64,000 nt of DNA, from the NCBI RefSeq assembly GCF_020554865.1, contig NZ_JAJCIC010000002.1, forward strand, positions 186,001-250,000, in the 5' to 3' direction. The notes below the pieces were generated by a model. It saw only the letters and a list, made by a program, of their open reading frames with translations. It was not told the origin of the DNA and did no database searches. Of the stretch, positions 44,201-53,308 are shown one piece after another (position 1 is the first letter of the stretch; the number at the start of each line of letters is the position of its first letter). This DNA comes from Lacrimispora sp. 210928-DFI.3.58 (GTDB taxonomy: Bacteria > Bacillota > Clostridia > Lachnospirales > Lachnospiraceae). A program made the position numbers and the translations under genes.

Positions 44201-45133
44201 GGCAATGTGGGCTTTGGCTGCCTCTGTCAGGGCTGCCTTTTCCACCTGTTTTTTTCCATTTTCTTCCAGAATGGCAGTGCGTATCCGGAACTGCTCTTTT
44301 CTGGTCTTATTGTATTTCACAAATACGGTCCTCTGGGCTATGGCCTTCTTTGATGCCAGCACCAGAAAGCCCCCTGCAAAGCGGCCAAAATCTCCTTCCT
44401 CCACAAGGCTGTCGTAGACCTCCTCCTCCTTCATGCAGGAGTACCGGGGAGCACTGTAGGCAGCAAAAGCCGACAAGTCGCCCTTGCCGGGAAGATAGCG
44501 GTCAGAGTACAGGGAGGACGGCAGCTTGTAGTCCGGCATGGCATAGTAGAACCGGAAGCTTTCCAGGCCTGCCTGGCGCAAGGCCCCTTCGATCCGGCCC
44601 TTTGTAACGCTCTCCTCCTCCCTGTCGTGCTCTGCTCCGGAAAGGAAGGTAAGCCCCAGACGGTTCTCGCATGCAGCTATCAGCATTCCCTCCTCTGTGA
44701 GGCGGTCAGCAGCCATTTGAGCGAACTTCTCCAGAGAAATGCCCTTTCGGGGACCGCAGATGACGATCAGATCATATAAAGCTGCGGCTTCCTCCGGAAA
44801 ACCATTTTCATCCACATGATTTACATAATACACATTATCTTTATCCTGAAGGCGCGCCTTCACCACAGCCAGATCCTCATCACGGCTGTCTGCTGCCCAG
44901 ATCTTCCCGCAGTGCTCTGCAAAGAAGCCCGTAAGGGCCCCATAGTCCGCGCCGATGATGAGCACGTTCTCCCCGCCGGAGAGCTCCAGCCAGTCCACCA
45001 GATTCTCACGTGACTCTGAAAGGGCATAGAGGACTTCCGGCCTGTTGTCATTTTCCAGGATCGTCCTGATGGCTTCCTTTGAGCTTCCATGAGCCTTGAA
45101 TAAATCTAATATCTCATAGCTTATATCCTTCAT
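41228..45133 (-). CDS. 1301-residue multidomain protein: methyltransferase-like, kinase-like, coiled coil, GT2 and GT4
   Basis: Domains in order: residues 45-160 a class I methyltransferase-like fold ([26 protein letters not shown]); about 320-480 a phosphotransferase-like region ([29 protein letters not shown]); about 520-600 a coiled coil ([19 protein letters not shown]); about 665-890 a GT2 domain ([51 protein letters not shown]); about 950-1300 a GT-B domain ([50 protein letters not shown]). One protein may therefore assemble and modify or cap a glycan chain, with the coiled coil as a spacer. This is like chain-length-setting proteins of ABC-exported O-antigens (inference). Start overlaps the Wzt stop. 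Confidence 0.88.
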   Translation of the reverse strand: MKDISYEILDLFKAHGSSKEAIRTILENDNRPEVLYALSESRENLVDWLELSGGENVLIIGADYGALTGFFAEHCGKIWAADSRDEDLAVVKARLQDKDNVYYVNHVDENGFPEEAAALYDLIVICGPRKGISLEKFAQMAADRLTEEGMLIAACENRLGLTFLSGAEHDREEESVTKGRIEGALRQAGLESFRFYYAMPDYKLPSSLYSDRYLPGKGDLSAFAAYSAPRYSCMKEEEVYDSLVEEGDFGRFAGGFLVLASKKAIAQRTVFVKYNKTRKEQFRIRTAILEENGKKQVEKAALTEAAKAHIASFGPKYSLLRSISPDIHMLEPAVSRDKTKVYFPFVKGITLAEKLGQALGDRTDKASFAAAVRSALGRIFDNMEKMEEAFQATPEFTEVFGEIPSITDDSYRVSNIDSLFENMMETEDGLYCLDYEWVFDFPVPCGFVKYRSLAYFYYKNRERLDYPSEEEFLQEFGIHRELAAVYKSMESSFQSWVHGDDSQGYLANYVQKTTTLEELKGRDEELARAKDRIIQLQAEVEEKNLQIRKEQEVQRLTNNHVANLEVMIKDLRHEIDELGKLATYLNGHEALVFKARRKLGVQANKVFPKGTRKRKMLNYGINTIKHPITYGKLYATEEGRNKIQGDFQIGEDYLKYGKLVFPKAAKPMVSIVIPCYNQIGYTYACLQSILEFTTDVTYEVIIADDVSTDATAELDKYTEGLVIRRNKTNQGFLLNCNQAAEAARGKYILFLNNDTKVTKGWLSSLVELIESDPTIGMVGSKLVYPDGRLQEAGGIIWSDGSGWNYGRMDDPDKSEYNYVKDVDYISGASIMLSAALWKQIGGFDKRYAPAYCEDADLAFEVRKAGYRVVYQPRSKVIHFEGVSNGTDVGGTGLKRYQVENFKKLKEKWAEEFKNQYVNDGNPNPFRARERSRGKKIILVVDHYVPTFDKDAGSKATFLYLKMFLKKGYVVKFLGDNFQHEEPYTSTLQQLGIEVLYGDAYATGIWDWLKKNGDEISFAYLNRPHIATKYVDFIKDYTKIKVIYFGHDLHFLRLSREYELSGDIEIKREADYWKSMELTMMYKADISYFPSYVEIDVIHSIDASIRAKAISLYVYDTFLSSIQEDFAKRENIMFVGGFAHPPNADGVLWFAREVFPKIRERFPQVLFYIAGSKMTDEIKALAQPESGIVIKGFVSDEELAKMYAECKVAVVPLRYGAGVKGKVLEALYNGIPLVTTTIGAEGIPFVGNALEISDDPEGFAEKVIGLYGDNERCKQLSRKTQEYIRRHFSLDGAWKIIEEDFT

Positions 45134-46659
45134 TCTGCCTTCCTCTTTTCCGCCTTTACCTGCGATTCCATATCGTATACGCCTACTGTGTTTTTATTGG
45201 AGATCACAGTAATGCTGGTAACATCATATAAACGGTGGTACACCACATGCTCCCCCATCTCAAAACCGGTACAGCTCATACTCAAAAGGTATTCGCCGCC
45301 CTGGAGGTTCATCTTCTGGGTGAACTCCACCACATATTCATCTCCCTTTTTCACCGGACGGATGTCAGCGCCTTCGTAGAGCGTATTGGTTCCTGTAAGC
45401 TCTGTGCCCTTTTTGTCCTTGATGGTATAGGTGAAAATGGGGGCCTGGATATCTGCATGGAAGCGGATGCATTCCTTTATGGTAAACAGCTCTCCCTTTA
45501 ACAGGAGATTGGTGACATTGCCCCGCGCATCCAACAGCCCCAGATCATAGATTTCCGCCCGGCCATCGCCGTATTCCGTGCGGTCAGGGTTGATCGTCAT
45601 GTTGGACTTCATAAGAGAGCTGCCTGAGTCCTTGCCCGAAGCGCCCTCCAGATCCATCCCGCCGGAAAAATCCGACATTTCCACAGCAGTATTCCCTTCC
45701 TGTACTGCGGTTTCGGAGCTTCCGGCCTGTCCGTCCCTGCATGCGCTGCCTATCGCCCTATTTACACTGCTGTCAGCCTGATCTGCGCCGCCGCCCCATG
45801 CTCTGTTCCCACTTCCGGCTCTATTCCCGTCTTTGGCCTCTCCATCAAGGGCAGCGTTCTTCTTCCGTCTCCGTTCTGCCTCCAGTTCCTTCATCAAAGC
45901 GTCCAGCTTCCCGGCCAGGATCTTCTTATACATATCCACCACCCGTCCAGGAGCCCCCTCAGCGATGAATTCCCCTTTGTTCAGCAGAACTACACGGTCA
46001 CAATATTTGATGATGCTTCCCATATCGTGAGTCACCATCAGGATCGTGGTCCCGCTCTTTCGTATCTCCTCCATCCTGCGGTAGCATTTGGACTGGAAAA
46101 ATACATCCCCTACCGAAAGAGCCTCGTCCACAATGAGGATCTCCGGGTCCACATTGATCGCCAGGGCAAAGGCCAGGCGCACGAACATACCGCTGGAATA
46201 GGTCTTTACCGGCTGGTACACAAAATCTCCGATCTCCGCAAAATCCAGGATGTCCTGCAGCTTTGCGTCCATCTCCTTTTTCGTGTAGCCCATCATGGTT
46301 CCGTTCATATAGATATTTTCAATGCCCGTGTAATCCATGTTGAAGCCGGCCCCCAGCTCCAGAAGCGCCGATATCTTGCCGTTCACCTCTACGTTTCCCG
46401 ATGTAGGAGTCAGCACTCCCGTTATGATCTTGAGGATGGTGGACTTGCCGGAGCCGTTTGTTCCGATGATGCCCACGGTCTCACCCTTTTTCACAGAAAA
46501 AGAAAGCCCGTTCAGTGCATAAAAATCCCTGTGGTAATTCTTATGGGAAATGCTCACCGATTCCTTCAAACGGTCAATGGGCTTTTCATATAATCGATAG
46601 ACCTTTGTCACATCCTGTACGGATATGGCGTACCCGGTCCCTGTTTCCTTTACTGACAT
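45130..46659 (-). CDS. polysaccharide ABC exporter ATPase with C-terminal glycan-binding domain (Wzt-like)
   Basis: A 509-residue protein. The ATPase has Walker [10 protein letters not shown] at 66-74, signature [11 protein letters not shown], Walker [13 protein letters not shown] and the H-loop MVTHDMGS. A Gly/Ala/Ser-rich low-complexity linker (about 275-360) leads to a beta-sandwich domain of about 140 residues (from [15 protein letters not shown]), the Wzt_C-type domain that binds the non-reducing end of the glycan. The ATG at 46659 has GGAGA five bases upstream; an ATG four codons earlier has none. Its likely permease is 11 kb away at 58058-58873. First gene of the 15-kb operon. Confidence 0.9.
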   Translation of the reverse strand: MSVKETGTGYAISVQDVTKVYRLYEKPIDRLKESVSISHKNYHRDFYALNGLSFSVKKGETVGIIGTNGSGKSTILKIITGVLTPTSGNVEVNGKISALLELGAGFNMDYTGIENIYMNGTMMGYTKKEMDAKLQDILDFAEIGDFVYQPVKTYSSGMFVRLAFALAINVDPEILIVDEALSVGDVFFQSKCYRRMEEIRKSGTTILMVTHDMGSIIKYCDRVVLLNKGEFIAEGAPGRVVDMYKKILAGKLDALMKELEAERRRKKNAALDGEAKDGNRAGSGNRAWGGGADQADSSVNRAIGSACRDGQAGSSETAVQEGNTAVEMSDFSGGMDLEGASGKDSGSSLMKSNMTINPDRTEYGDGRAEIYDLGLLDARGNVTNLLLKGELFTIKECIRFHADIQAPIFTYTIKDKKGTELTGTNTLYEGADIRPVKKGDEYVVEFTQKMNLQGGEYLLSMSCTGFEMGEHVVYHRLYDVTSITVISNKNTVGVYDMESQVKAEKRKAE

Positions 46660-46701
46660 GATCTTCTCCATCTTTGTGCATACTTTTCCACTTTACGCAT
46701 A

Positions 46702-46722
46702 AGTATAGCATATAATGTCAAA
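46702..46722 (-). promoter_or_regulatory. promoter of the polysaccharide operon
   Basis: On the minus strand TGC-TATACT (10 box at 46707-46702) is an extended -10 element. TTGACA (46722-46717) is just upstream but too close to serve as its -35. It lies between the terminator at 46765 and the Wzt-like gene. Confidence 0.5.
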
Positions 46723-46764
46723 TTTTTATACCTCAATCAGAATTTTTCCAGTCAGCGGGCCTAA

Positions 46765-46791
46765 AAAGCCTGCGGCAGCGCCGCAGGCTTT
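46765..46791 (-). terminator. terminator of the nucleoside-transporter operon
   Basis: AAAGCCTGCGGC and GCCGCAGGCTTT are perfect 12-base complements with a three-base loop; TTTTTAGG follows on the minus strand. It lies 20 bases after the ADP-ribosylglycohydrolase stop. Confidence 0.93.
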
Positions 46792-46811
46792 GATCTTTCC
46801 TTCCTTTCTCT

Positions 46812-48230
46812 CTAAAATTCCTCTTTTTCCACTGCCCTGCGCACCGCCTTACAGGTGCGGCTGCACAGCTCCTTGATCGTTACCTTCTGCATCTTGCGCA
46901 TCATTGTATAGATGGTATCCCCAATGGGAGTGATCCATCTGGCATCAATGGCATCCAGCCCGATCATGATCGCCAATGCGTTTAAAATGGGAGCTGCCGT
47001 GCAGTCCACATCCTGTCCTTCCATTGCGATGATGTGGCAGGTCTCTTCAAAATCCATGTTGCCGTACCACAGCGCGATCACCTCTGCCGCCGCATTTGGG
47101 TAAGCGTGGATCCAGTTATATTCCTGATACTGCCTCTCACAGAGGCTCCATGCCTCCTCCCAGGTATCAAACCTTCTGCAGGCATCCAGTGCAAAGCTTA
47201 CTACCGTATAATACTCGCTGTCATGAGGGATCATCCGGACAGCCTTTTCCACCACCCTTCGGATATCGTTCTCCGTAAAGCTTAAGGAGGTGAGAAGGGC
47301 ATTGAAGATCCCTCCCAGCATTCCATTGTTGGAATGAGATACCACGCTGTCATCTGCTGCCAGGCGCGCGGCCAGCTCCGGGTTTCCGGGCGCCAGCATC
47401 CCGTGGATGGGCGTGCGCATCTGGGCTCCGATCCAGTCAGAGAAATAATTGTGCTGCTGCCCGCTCTCCGGGGGCATGATACCATGCCTCAGATTCTCAA
47501 GGGCGATCTTCTCCGCCGAGTAACCGTCAGAGATCATATCCAGCCACTGCATTGCCACATCCTGGGAGGTGATATCATATCCCTTTTCCTCAAAGCCCAC
47601 CAGATAGGCCAGTTCATAGGTGATATCGTCATTGTAGGTCTCCGGCCTTCTTAAATAATCCCTGACCTCTCCGAACCGCCTGCGGATATTGTCTGTGGTA
47701 TACCCCTCGATCTGAGTACCCAGGCAGCCGCCGATCAGCTGCCCCATCCATCCTGCAAGGATCTTTTTTTCGAAATCCTCTGACATCACGTCATAAGGGG
47801 CCGGTACGCCAAAATCGGTCCTGGCCTTCACATCTGCAAAGGTGCGGTATATCGGATACTTCCAGTAAGCCGCCTCCTCTGCCTTCGGAGCCTGGTTCAA
47901 ACAGCTGTAGATCCTGGCCGTTACCCGCTGGATCCTTCCTCCATCCCTGTCTGCCAGGGCTGAAAGCCCTTCTTCAATATATTTCTCAGCTTCCGATACC
48001 TCGTATCCCTTATTGTACATGCTCTGGATAGCCGCCACCACCAGATGGCAGGGAGCTTTAGAGCCCGGAACCTCGCTGTACCAGTCAGTAAACAGCTGCT
48101 CATCCGACCGGTTTCCGTTCTTTGCATAGGTCATCCAGTCTTCCTCATTATCGTCCGATACTTCCGGAGGCACCGCTCCCGTGATCCATGCATGGTCGTA
48201 CTCCCATGCTTTTTTCTTATTTTCCGTCAT
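46812..48230 (-). CDS. ADP-ribosylglycohydrolase family protein
   Basis: A 472-residue protein. After about 150 N-terminal residues of unknown fold, the ADP-ribosylglycohydrolase domain starts KKILAGWMGQLIGGCLG. Metal-site residues appear as YNDDITYELAYL (about residue 200) and MEGQDVDCTAAPILNAL near 400, where the usual motif is GGDTD; the change may alter specificity. Family members cleave ADP-ribose from proteins, or hydrolyse related N-glycosides. It is the last gene of a BMP-type nucleoside uptake operon, so a nucleoside- or ADP-ribose-like substrate is likely (inference). Confidence 0.85.
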   Translation of the reverse strand: MTENKKKAWEYDHAWITGAVPPEVSDDNEEDWMTYAKNGNRSDEQLFTDWYSEVPGSKAPCHLVVAAIQSMYNKGYEVSEAEKYIEEGLSALADRDGGRIQRVTARIYSCLNQAPKAEEAAYWKYPIYRTFADVKARTDFGVPAPYDVMSEDFEKKILAGWMGQLIGGCLGTQIEGYTTDNIRRRFGEVRDYLRRPETYNDDITYELAYLVGFEEKGYDITSQDVAMQWLDMISDGYSAEKIALENLRHGIMPPESGQQHNYFSDWIGAQMRTPIHGMLAPGNPELAARLAADDSVVSHSNNGMLGGIFNALLTSLSFTENDIRRVVEKAVRMIPHDSEYYTVVSFALDACRRFDTWEEAWSLCERQYQEYNWIHAYPNAAAEVIALWYGNMDFEETCHIIAMEGQDVDCTAAPILNALAIMIGLDAIDARWITPIGDTIYTMMRKMQKVTIKELCSRTCKAVRRAVEKEEF

Positions 48231-48254
48231 ACGGCTGTTCTCCTTTCCTGCACT

Positions 48255-49166
48255 CTATTTCCGCTTTACCTGCATATTGTGTCTGGAGTAAATGGCGATC
48301 GCTACGATCGTCACCACATATGGGATCGTCTGGATCAGCTGGGACGGCAGATTCAGCATCTGAAGACGGATCGCCAGGGAATCCGCCAGGCCGAACAGGA
48401 ACACCGACAGCACGATCCCCCAGGGCGTTCCGTGACCCATGGACTCTGCCGCCATTCCGATCCATCCTCTTCCCGCTATCATGTCCCTGGAGAAGAAGGA
48501 TACATAGCTCATGGACATATAGGCCCCGCCGATCCCGGCCAGACAGCCGGCAAGCACCAGAGCAATATATTTATACTTCATCACCTTTAAGCCTACGGAG
48601 CCGGCAGCCTTCTCATTTTCACCCACTGCGCGTATCCGAAGGCCCATGGCCGTTTTCCAGAAAAAGATCCCTAGCAGCACGGTCACTGCCAGCCCCACAT
48701 AGGTCAGGACGCTGTGTCCCGACAGAATGTCTCCTGCTACCGGAATGTCCTTCAGCAGCGGGATATCCACATCCGGGACCACCGGATTGTTCAGGCTCTG
48801 GGTAGAGCCCTTATTTCCCGTCAGGTAATAGGTGATAAAGATCGTAAGTCCTCCGGACAATGTATTGAGAGCGATTCCTGCCAGCACCGGGTTGGTGTTC
48901 AGCACCAGGGTAAAATAGCCGAAAAGGCAGGACAGGATCACGCCCACTGCCATGGCCAACAGGATCCCTCCCCAGACACTGCCTGTCAGATACCCGCCCA
49001 CCGGCCCGGCCAGGGCACAGCTTAACATGATCCCCTCCGTTCCAATGGCGTCAATTCCCCCTTTGGTGAAGACCATACAGGCCAGAGCCGCAAACAGGAT
49101 CGGCGTCATCACGCGGATGGACGTAAACAGAAAATCAGGTGACAAAATAACACTCCACACGCTCAT
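48255..49166 (-). CDS. nucleoside ABC transporter permease (NupQ/BMP type)
   Basis: A 303-residue permease with eight or more helices. MTPILFAALACMVFTKGGI and DAIGTEGIMLSCALAG are the conserved N-terminal part, and GLRIRAVGENEKAAGSVG the loop that meets the ATPase. It forms the channel with the permease just upstream, three bases away. BMP-type importers bring in purine or other nucleosides. Confidence 0.9.
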   Translation of the reverse strand: MSVWSVILSPDFLFTSIRVMTPILFAALACMVFTKGGIDAIGTEGIMLSCALAGPVGGYLTGSVWGGILLAMAVGVILSCLFGYFTLVLNTNPVLAGIALNTLSGGLTIFITYYLTGNKGSTQSLNNPVVPDVDIPLLKDIPVAGDILSGHSVLTYVGLAVTVLLGIFFWKTAMGLRIRAVGENEKAAGSVGLKVMKYKYIALVLAGCLAGIGGAYMSMSYVSFFSRDMIAGRGWIGMAAESMGHGTPWGIVLSVFLFGLADSLAIRLQMLNLPSQLIQTIPYVVTIVAIAIYSRHNMQVKRK

Positions 49167-49169
49167 AGC

Positions 49170-50252
49170 TTATCCCTCCTGTATCCTTTGCTGCTCCAGT
49201 TCCTGCGCCTCTTTGATGATCAGCCGTTTCTTTAAGCCGCTTAGGATCGCGGTCGCGGAGATCAGAAGCACCATTACTGCCTGGATAATATTGACGATCT
49301 CAAAAGGAATATCCGAATTGCGCGACATGATATCTGCCCCGATGCGCAGATATGCCAGGAAGAAAGCCGCAAAAGGAACGTATTTCACCTTTCTTCTGGC
49401 CACAATGGCGATCAGCACTCCGTCCCAGCCATAGCCGGGAAGCGCGGAATACTGGAATCTCTGGTACATGCCGAACAGCTCCACAGAGCCGCCCAGGCCA
49501 GCCAGCATGCCTCCGATCAGCTGGGCCATCAGGATTACCCTGCCGGAATGGATGCCGGAATAATCCGCCATGTTCTTGTTCTCTCCCACCAGGTTTGCCT
49601 TAAAGCCAAAGGAGGTCTTGTTCATCAGGACCCAGATGACCGCCACTGTGGCAATGGCCACAATGGTTCCCCAGTTAATGCGGGTCCCGCCGATGATCCT
49701 GGGAAGTCCTGTGAGCTCCGGGAACTTGTAGGAATAGTTGGAATTCTGGGTGGGATCATAGAAAAAGGTCGTAATGATCCACAGTCCAAAATACAGGCAG
49801 ATGTAATTCAGCATCAGCGAGGTTACCAGTTCATTGGCATTGCACTTCACCTTCAGAACGCCGGGGATAAAACACACTGCCCCTCCTGCAAGCGCTGCAA
49901 ATGCCATGGCTGCCGCCAGATTGAGGCGCCCGGGAAGCCCAAAGGAAAGCGCCCCGGCACAGGCTGCCACTGCTCCTATGAAGAAGGCTCCTTCCATGGC
50001 CAGATTAAACAGCCCAGGCTTAAACAGGATGATCACCGCCAGCCCGGTGAACATCAGAGGCGTCATCCCCTCTATCACGTTGCCAAAACGGCGGACCGAG
50101 GTCAGAGGGCCGAACACGAAATCTCCCAGTGCGGCTAAGGGCTGCTCACTGATGAGCAGAATGATGGCAAATACGATCAGCAGAGAGCAGAAAATAGCAG
50201 CCATGGTGCGCAGCATCTCCACGTAGGATGATAAGGTTTTCTTATTTTTCAT
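49170..50252 (-). CDS. nucleoside ABC transporter permease (NupP/BMP type)
   Basis: A 360-residue permease. GMTPLMFTGLAVIILFKPGLFNLAMEG-type helices lie near 60-90 and NMADYSGIHSGRVILMAQL near 245. The ATG at 50252 shares a base with the TGA of the ATPase gene (TGATG), so translation is coupled; a GTG one codon earlier is possible. Confidence 0.9.
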   Translation of the reverse strand: MKNKKTLSSYVEMLRTMAAIFCSLLIVFAIILLISEQPLAALGDFVFGPLTSVRRFGNVIEGMTPLMFTGLAVIILFKPGLFNLAMEGAFFIGAVAACAGALSFGLPGRLNLAAAMAFAALAGGAVCFIPGVLKVKCNANELVTSLMLNYICLYFGLWIITTFFYDPTQNSNYSYKFPELTGLPRIIGGTRINWGTIVAIATVAVIWVLMNKTSFGFKANLVGENKNMADYSGIHSGRVILMAQLIGGMLAGLGGSVELFGMYQRFQYSALPGYGWDGVLIAIVARRKVKYVPFAAFFLAYLRIGADIMSRNSDIPFEIVNIIQAVMVLLISATAILSGLKKRLIIKEAQELEQQRIQEG

Positions 50253-51784
50253 CACGCCTCTGCCTCCTGTCTCTTGAGCCCCAGCATATATTTGCCCAGC
50301 TCATATTCGTCCACCTGGCTGCTGTCCTCAAAGTAGGCAGCCACATGTCCCTCGCACATTACCAGAATACTATCGGACAATTCCATCACCTCATTCAGAT
50401 CAGCGGAGATCAGGATGATTCCCTTTCCGGCATCTCTCTGCTCCACGATCTTTTTCCAAATAAACTCATTGGCCCCCACATCGATGCCGCGGGTGGGCTG
50501 ATTGGCGATCAGAAGCTGGGGATCCGAGGAAAACTCCCTGGCAATGACCACCTTCTGCATATTTCCGCCGGAGAGCATCCCTGCCAGATGCCCGTCGTCC
50601 TTACAGAGAATGGCAAAATCCCTGATGAGTGTTTCCGTCATGCGGTGGATCTTTTTATAGTCCAAAAAACGCCGGGTGCGCAGCCGTCCATCGTCAATGA
50701 TATCGGATACCAGATTGCCCCAGATCGGCACATTTTCTGCCACACCAGTCTTGATCCGGTCCTCCGGCACATAGGAAATACCGAGATCACGTATCTCCCG
50801 AATGCTCTTTCCCAGAATATTTTCTCCCTTGTAAATGACAGCTCCCGATGCATTTTTATAGAATCCAAAAATGGCCTCCGCCAGCTCGTTCTGGCCGTTG
50901 CCCTCCACTCCGGCCACACCCAGGATCTGCCCCTTTCTCAGGCGGAAGGATACATGGTCAAGCGCTTTTCTGCCCTCCCTTGTCGTATAATTCAGATCCT
51001 TCACCTCCAGGAGAAGCTCACCAAAGGACGGTTTTTCCTTCTGCACCTTCAGGATCACGTCCCGGCCCACCATGAATTTGGAGATCTCCTCCTCGGTGGC
51101 GTTCTTCACCGGCATGGTACCAACGGTGCGTCCTCCGCGCAGAACCGTGATATTATCGCAGATCTGCATGACCTCCCGGATCTTGTGGGAGATGAAAATG
51201 ATGGTGTGGCCGCTTTCCTTTAAAAGCAGCAGCTGCTCAAACAACTCCTGTGTCTCCTGGGGCGTGAGTACCGCTGTGGGCTCGTCCAATATCAGCAGCT
51301 TTGCTCCCCTGAGTAGGACCTTTAAGATCTCCACCTTCTGCTTCAGCCCTACGGAAATATCTCCCACCACAGCCATGGGATCCACATTCAGGTTGTATTT
51401 CTTCGCAGTCTCCCGCACCAGCTCAATGGCCTTCTCCCTGTCGATCAGGGCACCCTTCTTCGGCTCCATGCCCAGGATCACATTTTCATATACCCGCAGG
51501 GAATTTACCAGCATAAAATGCTGGTGGACCATGCCGATGCCCAGCCGGATCGCGTCCGCGGAGCCAGCGGCCTTAAGCTCCTTTCCCTGGTAGTAGATGG
51601 TCCCCTCTGTCTTTTCTTCATCACCGAACAGGATTTTCATCAGAGTGCTCTTTCCGGCACCATTTTCCCCCATGAGGGCGTGGATCTCTCCCTCCTTCAC
51701 GGTCAGGTTCACATCCTTGTTGGCGATCACGCCGTTAGGATATATTTTGGTGATATGTTCCATTTTCAGCAATTCCCTATCCAC
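50252..51784 (-). CDS. nucleoside ABC transporter ATPase (NupO/BMP type), two cassettes
   Basis: A 510-residue ATPase with two fused cassettes. The first has Walker A GENGAGKST near 39-47, signature DISVGLKQKVEIL, Walker B LLILDEPTAVL. The second has the degenerate Walker A GVEGNGQNEL, signature MLSGGNMQKV and LIANQPTRGID, as usual in this sugar/nucleoside class. The start is GTG, with GGAGG five bases upstream. It couples ATP to nucleoside import by the two permeases. It follows BMP after a gap of about 200 bases. Confidence 0.92.
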   Translation of the reverse strand: MDRELLKMEHITKIYPNGVIANKDVNLTVKEGEIHALMGENGAGKSTLMKILFGDEEKTEGTIYYQGKELKAAGSADAIRLGIGMVHQHFMLVNSLRVYENVILGMEPKKGALIDREKAIELVRETAKKYNLNVDPMAVVGDISVGLKQKVEILKVLLRGAKLLILDEPTAVLTPQETQELFEQLLLLKESGHTIIFISHKIREVMQICDNITVLRGGRTVGTMPVKNATEEEISKFMVGRDVILKVQKEKPSFGELLLEVKDLNYTTREGRKALDHVSFRLRKGQILGVAGVEGNGQNELAEAIFGFYKNASGAVIYKGENILGKSIREIRDLGISYVPEDRIKTGVAENVPIWGNLVSDIIDDGRLRTRRFLDYKKIHRMTETLIRDFAILCKDDGHLAGMLSGGNMQKVVIAREFSSDPQLLIANQPTRGIDVGANEFIWKKIVEQRDAGKGIILISADLNEVMELSDSILVMCEGHVAAYFEDSSQVDEYELGKYMLGLKRQEAEA

Positions 51785-51900
51785 ACTTGCCTCCTTCTGC
51801 TTTTATCCAAACCTTCCTGCGCCCGGCAGCGGACTTTTCTCATGATCAGTTCTTATCTCACTTTTTAGAGCACATTTTCCTTCGCGTGGCGTGTGCATCT

Positions 51901-51954
51901 TGCCGACCGGGCTTTTTGTGTCACAGGAAGCTCCAGAAGCGTTTCCTATGATAC
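51901..51954. repeat. 54-bp intergenic repeat, copy 1 (with 57945-57998)
   Basis: Starts TGCCGACCGGGCTTTTTGT and ends GTTTCCTATGATAC. The copy at 57945 differs at about ten positions. The shared hairpin is TCACAGGAA/TTTCCTATGA here, less regular than in the other copy. It lies in the gap between the BMP receptor and its ATPase. Confidence 0.8.
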
Positions 51955-51960
51955 AAGAAT

Positions 51961-51980
51961 GGGGCTGTATGCACAGCCCC
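51961..51980 (-). terminator. hairpin after the BMP receptor gene
   Basis: GGGGCTGT-atgc-ACAGCCCC is a perfect 8-bp stem 14 bases after the receptor stop. The minus strand continues ATTCTTGT. It probably reduces read-through into the permease genes so that the receptor is made in excess. Confidence 0.65.
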
Positions 51981-51994
51981 CAACCGGTCTTTTC

Positions 51995-53149
51995 TTACGG
52001 TGCAACGGAATCGATCAGAGCCTGCACCTCATTCTGGTCTGCGTCTCCCAGAGCTGTCGGTATCTCGACCTTTCCGTCCAATACTTCCTGTTTCTTCTCA
52101 TCGATGACGGCACGGATGTCTTCCGGGACATTTTTCTCATAGTATTCGTTGACAGCAAGACCGGCTCCGCCTTCCTTTAAGCCCAACTCCTCATAGCGGC
52201 CATAGGGCACCGTGCCCTCCATCTCCATGTTTGCCATACGTACCAGGGAATTGCCTACCTCCTTCAGTACAGAGGTCAGGATCACATTGGCCTTTGCCTC
52301 GTCTGTGCCGGAAAACAGCATAGCCTGGTCGGAATCCACGCCGATGATGTACTTATTCATCTCAGCGGCAGCCTCCACACAGCCCAGTCCGGCCTGCTCT
52401 GCTGCCGGGAAGATGATGTCAACTCCCTGGTTGTACTGGGCAATGGCGGTCTCCTTGCCCTTAGCCGTGTCATCCCAGGAACCAATGTAGGATACATATA
52501 CCTTGATATCCTCATCCACGGATTTTGCGCCTGCAATATAGCCTACCAGGAAATCAGTGATGATCGGGTGCTCGGAGCCTCCCACAAAGCCGATCTTCTT
52601 GTCTGCATTGGCGTATTCCATGTCAGATTCTGTCACCAGCGCTGCCAGGACTCCGGCCAGATAGGAGCCTTCGTTCTGCTTGTAGCTGATGGCGTAGAGG
52701 TTAGGATACTTGTCCTCCTCCATGGTCGCATCAAACATGACGAATTTCTGATCCGGGAATTCCTCTGCCACCTGCTCGATCACCTCAGCTGAGGAGGAAC
52801 CATTGGAGATGATGACGTCATATTTTCCCTCTTCTGCCAGATCCTGGAAGGTCGGCTCCCATTTTGTCTGGTCGCGGCCGATCTCAATGACCTTTGTCTC
52901 ACAGCCCAGGCTGTCTGCGATCTCCATGATGCCGTTGTAAGCGGAATCATTAAAGGACTTATCACCCAGCTGGCCGGTGCAGACAAATACAAATGAGGGC
53001 TTGCTTCCCTCTGCCTTCTGTTCCTCTCCTGACTGAGCCTGGTTTTCTCCTGCGCCCTTCGTATCTGCCTTTTCCGCGGAACTTGCGCAGGCAGTCAGCA
53101 TTGCTGCTGCCAGAAGCAATGCCGCTGCTTTCATACCACTTTTTTTCAT
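51995..53149 (-). CDS. BMP family nucleoside-binding lipoprotein
   Basis: A 384-residue receptor. Lipobox LTAC (Cys21) and a Lys/Gln-rich tether to about 47. The mature part starts KPSFVFVCTGQLGDKSFNDS, the BMP (PnrA-like) signature; IISNGSSSAEVIEQV and FVGGSEHPIITDFLVGY follow, and the aromatic/Asp residues for nucleoside binding are in GVDSDQAML. AGGAGG lies eight bases before the ATG. First gene of the nup operon. Confidence 0.93.
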   Translation of the reverse strand: MKKSGMKAAALLLAAAMLTACASSAEKADTKGAGENQAQSGEEQKAEGSKPSFVFVCTGQLGDKSFNDSAYNGIMEIADSLGCETKVIEIGRDQTKWEPTFQDLAEEGKYDVIISNGSSSAEVIEQVAEEFPDQKFVMFDATMEEDKYPNLYAISYKQNEGSYLAGVLAALVTESDMEYANADKKIGFVGGSEHPIITDFLVGYIAGAKSVDEDIKVYVSYIGSWDDTAKGKETAIAQYNQGVDIIFPAAEQAGLGCVEAAAEMNKYIIGVDSDQAMLFSGTDEAKANVILTSVLKEVGNSLVRMANMEMEGTVPYGRYEELGLKEGGAGLAVNEYYEKNVPEDIRAVIDEKKQEVLDGKVEIPTALGDADQNEVQALIDSVAP

Positions 53150-53204
53150 AAATACATCCTCCTTACAAAACTGGAACCTTTTTGTTGATATCAGGATACC
53201 ACCC

Positions 53205-53274
53205 GTTGAACAAAATGTCCAGCAACCGCCTTTGTTCGTTATTTTTTTAACTATTGTTGGTCAAAATATCCAGC
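53205..53274. promoter_or_regulatory. two 19-bp direct repeats upstream of the BMP operon
   Basis: GTTGAACAAAATGTCCAGC (53205-53223) and GTTGGTCAAAATATCCAGC (53256-53274) agree at 16 of 19 positions. Their starts are 51 bases apart, close to five helical turns, so a regulator could bind both on one face of the DNA. The nearer copy contains TTGTTC on the minus strand, a possible -35 box. Confidence 0.6.
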
Positions 53275-53308
53275 GTCAGCTGCCTGTATGTGAAATTCCA
53301 GACATCCT

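Noticed and set aside
53150..53308. Purine riboswitch upstream of the nucleoside-uptake operon
   Set aside because: The leader has neither the conserved core pairing nor the terminator switch of a purine riboswitch; only the direct repeats were found.
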